From Sphingomonas pseudosanguinis (GTDB lineage: Bacteria; Pseudomonadota; Alphaproteobacteria; Sphingomonadales; Sphingomonadaceae), in the NCBI RefSeq assembly GCF_014196255.1, contig NZ_JACIDH010000002.1, forward strand, positions 124,001 through 188,000: a DNA stretch of 64,000 nt. The letters are read 5' to 3'. Shown in pieces: positions 60,945 to 64,000 of this stretch (position 1 is its first letter; every line of letters begins with the position of its first letter). The notes beneath the pieces are model-generated. The model made no database searches and was not told where the DNA came from. It saw only the letters and a program-made list of their open reading frames with translations. The translations under genes and the position numbers were made by a program.

Positions 60945-60953
60945 GTACGGTAC
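60945..60953 (-). promoter_or_regulatory. Candidate GntR/FCD operator, variant
   Basis: GTACGGTAC is an odd palindrome (GTAC-G-GTAC) of the TAC-N-GTA type. It lies 62 bases upstream of the second GntR start and suggests autoregulation. The nearby AATATT at 60933 may be part of the promoter. Confidence 0.45.
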
Positions 60954-60994
60954 AATAGCGCGCCAAATGAAGAAATGCCAAGAGTGTCCCCAAA

Positions 60995-63049
60995 TCAGGC
61001 GGGGGGCAGCCCGTCGCGCAATTCGGCCAGCCAGACCGTGGCCGTCCCGTCGGACGGCGCACGCCAGTCGCCACGCGGTGACAGGGCACCCCCGGCCGAC
61101 ACCTTGGGGCCGTTGGGCAGCGCGGACCGCTTGAACTGGCTGGTCTGGAAGAAGCGCGTCAGGAACCGCTCCAGCCAGTGGCGGATGGTCGGCAGGTCAT
61201 AGGCGATGCGCGCATCGGCGGGCAGATCCTCGGGCCAATCCCCCGCTTCCGCATCGCGCCAGGCATGCCAGGCGAGGAAGGCGATCTTCGATGGCTTCAG
61301 CCCGAAGCGGATCACGTGATGCGCGAAAAAGTCGTTGAGGGCGTAGGGCCCGATCATCGACTCGGTCGATTGCAGCGCGCCATCGGCGCCGGGCGGCACC
61401 AGTTCGGGCGAGATTTCCTGCGCCAGGATGGCGGTCAGCACCTGATTGGTCGCCGCGTCATACTGGTCGGTCCGGATGCACCAGCGGATCAGGAACTGGA
61501 TCAGCGTCTTGGGCACGCCGGCATTGACCGCATAATGGCTCATCTGATCGCCGACGCCGTATGTGCACCAGCCGAGCGCCAGTTCCGACAGGTCGCCCGT
61601 GCCCAGCACGATCCCGCCGCGCTGATTGGCCAGGCGGAACAGATAATCGGTGCGCAGGCCCGCCTGCACATTTTCGAACGTCACGTCGTGCACCGGCTCG
61701 CCGGAGGCGAAGGGGTGGCGCATGTCCGCCAGCATTTGGCGCGCGGCGGGGCGGATGTCGATTTCCTCCGCGCTGACCCCCAGTGCGCGCATCAGCGCCC
61801 AGGCATGCGCCTTGGTCCCTTCACCGGTCGCAAAGCCCGGCATGGTGAAGGCCAGGATGCGATCGCGGCTCCAGCCGAGCCGGTCGGTCGCCTTGGCGGC
61901 GACGATCAGCGCATGGGTCGAGTCCAGTCCGCCCGACACGCCGATGACCAGCGAGGTGGCGCGCGACGCCTCCAGCCGCTTCGCCAGGGCCTCGACCTGG
62001 ATATTATACGCCTCGTAACAGTCGGCATCGCGCCGCGCCGGATCGCTGGGGACGAACGGGAAGCGCTCGATGGTGCGGCACAGGCCGCGATCCGCCGGTT
62101 CGACGCCGTGGACGAAGCCGATGCGGCGGAAGCGGTTTTCCGGATGCCCGGCAAAGGCCGCCGAGTCGTTGAAGGTACCGTTACGCAACCGCTCCTGCCC
62201 GATCCGCTCGACATCGATATCGGCGACGGTCAGCGCGGGCGTCCGGGCGAAGCGCTCGGACTCCGCCAGTTGCTGGCCCAGTTCGTGGATCAGGCCCTGG
62301 CCGTCCCAGGCCAGATCGGTCGTGCTCTCGCCGATCCCGGCGGCGGAATAGACATAGGCGCAGGCGGCGCGCGCCGATTGCGCGGCGGCAAGCAATTCGC
62401 GGTCGCGTGCCTTGCCGATGACGATGTTGGACGCCGACAGGTTGCAGCAGATCGTCGCCCCCGCCAGCGCGCCCATGGTCGAGGGCGGGGTGGGTGCCCA
62501 GTAATCCTCGCAAATCTCGGCATGGAAGACGAAGCCGGGGCGATCCTCGGCGGCGAAGATCAGGTCGGTGCCGAACGGGACCGACTGGCCATCGAGATCG
62601 ATCGTCAACCCGGTCAGCCTGGCCCCGCTCGCGAACCAGCGCTTTTCATAATATTCGCGGTAATTGGGCAGATAGGTCTTGGGCACCACGCCCAGGATAC
62701 GCCCGCGCGCCAGCATCACCGCGCAATTGTACAGCCGCCCATTGCGCGGCAACGCGGCACCGACCAGCATCACCGGGGTCAGCGCGGCGCTGGCATCCAC
62801 CATCTCGCCCAGCGCCTCCAGCGTGGCACGGTGCATCGCGCTCTGCATATGGAGGTCGTCGATCGCATAGGAGGTCAGCGACAATTCGGGAAAGACGATC
62901 AGGTCGACACCCTGTTCGTCCGCGTCCCGCGCCAGGTCGAGCATCGCCACCGCATTGGCATGCGGATCGCCGACAGACGCGGCCGGCGTCGCCGCCGCCA
63001 CGCGGATCAGGCCATGGGAATGAAAGGCGAAAAAGGGATGGTCCTGCAT
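60995..63049 (-). CDS. nadE: Glutamine-dependent NAD(+) synthetase
   Basis: Last step of NAD synthesis: NaAD, glutamine and ATP to NAD. The 684-residue protein has an N-terminal nitrilase-fold glutaminase (IVFPELSLTSY Glu, PKTYLPNYREYYEKRW Lys, HAEICEDYW Cys) and a C-terminal synthetase with the ATP loop IGVSGGLDSTHAL, GTGDLSELALGW and CTYGVGDQMSHY. Length is normal for the two-domain form. The ATG at 63049 (MQDHPFFAF) matches family starts; an in-frame upstream start is less likely. Confidence 0.95.
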   Translation of the reverse strand: MQDHPFFAFHSHGLIRVAAATPAASVGDPHANAVAMLDLARDADEQGVDLIVFPELSLTSYAIDDLHMQSAMHRATLEALGEMVDASAALTPVMLVGAALPRNGRLYNCAVMLARGRILGVVPKTYLPNYREYYEKRWFASGARLTGLTIDLDGQSVPFGTDLIFAAEDRPGFVFHAEICEDYWAPTPPSTMGALAGATICCNLSASNIVIGKARDRELLAAAQSARAACAYVYSAAGIGESTTDLAWDGQGLIHELGQQLAESERFARTPALTVADIDVERIGQERLRNGTFNDSAAFAGHPENRFRRIGFVHGVEPADRGLCRTIERFPFVPSDPARRDADCYEAYNIQVEALAKRLEASRATSLVIGVSGGLDSTHALIVAAKATDRLGWSRDRILAFTMPGFATGEGTKAHAWALMRALGVSAEEIDIRPAARQMLADMRHPFASGEPVHDVTFENVQAGLRTDYLFRLANQRGGIVLGTGDLSELALGWCTYGVGDQMSHYAVNAGVPKTLIQFLIRWCIRTDQYDAATNQVLTAILAQEISPELVPPGADGALQSTESMIGPYALNDFFAHHVIRFGLKPSKIAFLAWHAWRDAEAGDWPEDLPADARIAYDLPTIRHWLERFLTRFFQTSQFKRSALPNGPKVSAGGALSPRGDWRAPSDGTATVWLAELRDGLPPA

Positions 63050-63125
63050 GACATGGGGATAGCGGGGCGGGGCGGGGGACGCCACCCCAACTGGGCTTTC
63101 ACGGGTTAGGATGGGGCGTTGCGGC

Positions 63126-63155
63126 GTGGCCTTCGACTTCGCTCAGGCTGAACGG
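63126..63155. repeat. Palindromic repeat, single-arm copy E
   Basis: Only the left arm (30 bases, identical to copy B) is present; no inverted right arm follows. It lies between the divergent nadE and ArsC-family genes, so it cannot form the hairpin by itself. Confidence 0.85.
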
Positions 63156-63183
63156 ATCGTGCGAATGACATAGGTAACGACGG

Positions 63184-63211
63184 CTTGGGTCGAGCGAAAT
63201 CGAGACCCAAG
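63184..63211. repeat. Short hairpin related to the repeat family
   Basis: CTTGGGTC and GACCCAAG form an eight-base-pair stem around a 12-base loop. The loop side GAGCGAAATCGA differs by one base from GAGCGAAGTCGA of the longer palindrome, so it may be a relic or sister element. Confidence 0.5.
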
Positions 63212-63275
63212 TCCTGCGGTGGCCCCAGGTCTATTTCCACGATAGACACGGACCATTCCAACGATCGGATACCCC

Positions 63276-63620
63276 ATGAGCATCACCCTGTACGGCATCC
63301 CGAACTGCGACACGATGAAGAAGGCGCGGGTCTGGCTGGACCAGCACGGCGTGGCGTACCGCTTCCACAACTACAAGACGGACGGCATTGACGAGGCGAC
63401 GCTGCGCCGCTGGGTCGATCAGGTCGGGTGGGAGCCGTTGCTCAACCGTGCCGGGACGACCTTCCGCAAGCTCGACGATGCCGACCGGCAGGACGTCGAC
63501 GCGGACAAGGCAATCCGGTTGATGGCGGCGCATCCCTCGCTCATCAAGCGGCCGGTGCTCGACCGTGACGGCACGCTGACGGTGGGGTTCAAGCTCGAGC
63601 GTTACGCCGAAATCTTCTGA
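63276..63620 (+). CDS. ArsC/Spx-family (YffB-like) thiol protein
   Basis: A 114-residue thioredoxin-fold protein, [20 protein letters not shown] then [17 protein letters not shown]. The single active Cys in PNCDTMKK matches YffB-type ArsC relatives, and [16 protein letters not shown] and [10 protein letters not shown] (Arg of the RPVL block) are conserved. It is probably glutathione-dependent; arsenate reduction is not shown and no ars genes lie nearby. It precedes panB by 49 bases. Confidence 0.87.
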   Translation: MSITLYGIPNCDTMKKARVWLDQHGVAYRFHNYKTDGIDEATLRRWVDQVGWEPLLNRAGTTFRKLDDADRQDVDADKAIRLMAAHPSLIKRPVLDRDGTLTVGFKLERYAEIF

Positions 63621-63669
63621 CGGACCAAGGGGGTGGAGCCGGACAAGCGGGGGGAGTAAGGGCGGCTCC

Positions 63670-64000
63670 ATGTCCACCACCTACACGCTCGATACCGCGA
63701 CGAGTCGCGCCAATCCCACGCCCGCGCCGATGAAGCGCCTGACCGTGCCCGCCATTCGCCGCGCCAAGGGCGGGACGCCGCTGGTCATGCTGACCGCCTA
63801 TACGGTGCGGTCGGCGCAGCTGCTCGATCCGCACTGCGACATGCTGTTGGTCGGCGACAGCCTGGGCCAGGTGATTTACGGCCTGCCCTCGACCGTGCCG
63901 GTCACGCTTTCGATGATGGCGGCGCATGGTGCGGCGGTCGTACGTGGCAGCTATCACTCGGTCGTGGTCATCGACCTGCCCTTCGGCAGCTATGAGGCGA
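63670..64000 (+). CDS. panB: 3-Methyl-2-oxobutanoate hydroxymethyltransferase (3' truncated by window edge)
   Basis: First step of pantothenate synthesis, making ketopantoate with methylene-tetrahydrofolate. The first 110 residues are visible: a 20-residue polar leader, then [40 protein letters not shown] and [17 protein letters not shown], the diagnostic PanB opening with the metal-binding Asp. The gene runs off the right edge. Confidence 0.93.
   Translation, partial: MSTTYTLDTATSRANPTPAPMKRLTVPAIRRAKGGTPLVMLTAYTVRSAQLLDPHCDMLLVGDSLGQVIYGLPSTVPVTLSMMAAHGAAVVRGSYHSVVVIDLPFGSYEA

Noticed and set aside
61178-63109. A 643-residue open frame opposite nadE
   Set aside because: Antisense shadow of an obvious NAD synthetase.

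Overview
The window is high-GC, densely packed DNA that reads as the chromosome of a sphingomonad (Alphaproteobacteria, Sphingomonas-like). This rests on protein style (TonB-era polysaccharide loci, astA/astB pair, Flp pilins, cysD/cysNC), on many ATGA/TGATG start-stop overlaps, and on a recurrent intergenic palindrome. It is not a phage, plasmid or island: I see no integrase of a mobile element, transposase, tRNA, rRNA or CRISPR array.

Region 1 (1-15.4 kb) is a plant-hemicellulose locus. After the 3' part of a tryptophan-halogenase-like gene, a leftward block runs esterase, GH95, GH27, GH10 xylanase, GH43, GH43. The last three are tightly coupled. Divergently, a lipoprotein GH43, xylB and xylA take xylose into the pentose phosphate pathway. 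The divergent promoter region has two LacI-type palindromes resembling xylose-repressor boxes. Region 2 (15.6-25.6 kb) has an aromatic aminotransferase, a Crp/Fnr-type regulator preceded by a 37-codon coupled leader ORF, an SRPBCC/alcohol dehydrogenase/SDR operon behind a perfect FNR-type box, a ZIP metal transporter, and sulfate assimilation (cysD, cysNC, cysQ). Region 3 (25.6-40.7 kb) is mostly housekeeping: arginine succinylation (astA, astB with an M20 hydrolase), DUF481 protein, rppH, hydrolases, HDAC-like protein, photolyase plus a 46-residue DUF2256 protein, aroK/aroB, xerD, accA, two Flp pilins and mutT.

Region 4 (40.7-51.9 kb) is the most interesting. A DUF5695 protein is divergent from a GH127 beta-L-arabinofuranosidase, followed by a pyrroline/piperideine-2-carboxylate reductase-like Ldh enzyme, a secreted DUF885 metallopeptidase, a DHDPS-family enzyme (candidate hydroxyproline-pathway deaminase), a GntR/FCD regulator and an amino acid permease. 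The same odd palindrome (ATAC-N-GTAT) precedes GH127 and the DHDPS gene, and a variant precedes a second GntR paralogue at 60.9 kb. I infer a system for dismantling arabinosylated hydroxyproline-rich plant wall glycoproteins (extensin type) and using both sugar and imino acid.

Region 5 (51.8-64 kb) has an MHYT-PAS-GGDEF-EAL protein, a TetR regulator with three matching operator copies, small unknowns, a degenerate RBBP9-like hydrolase, a secreted S1 protease, a quinone-oxidoreductase-like ADH, an NDH-2 gene broken by an exact 17-bp tandem duplication, the second GntR, glutamine-dependent nadE, an ArsC-family protein and the start of panB.
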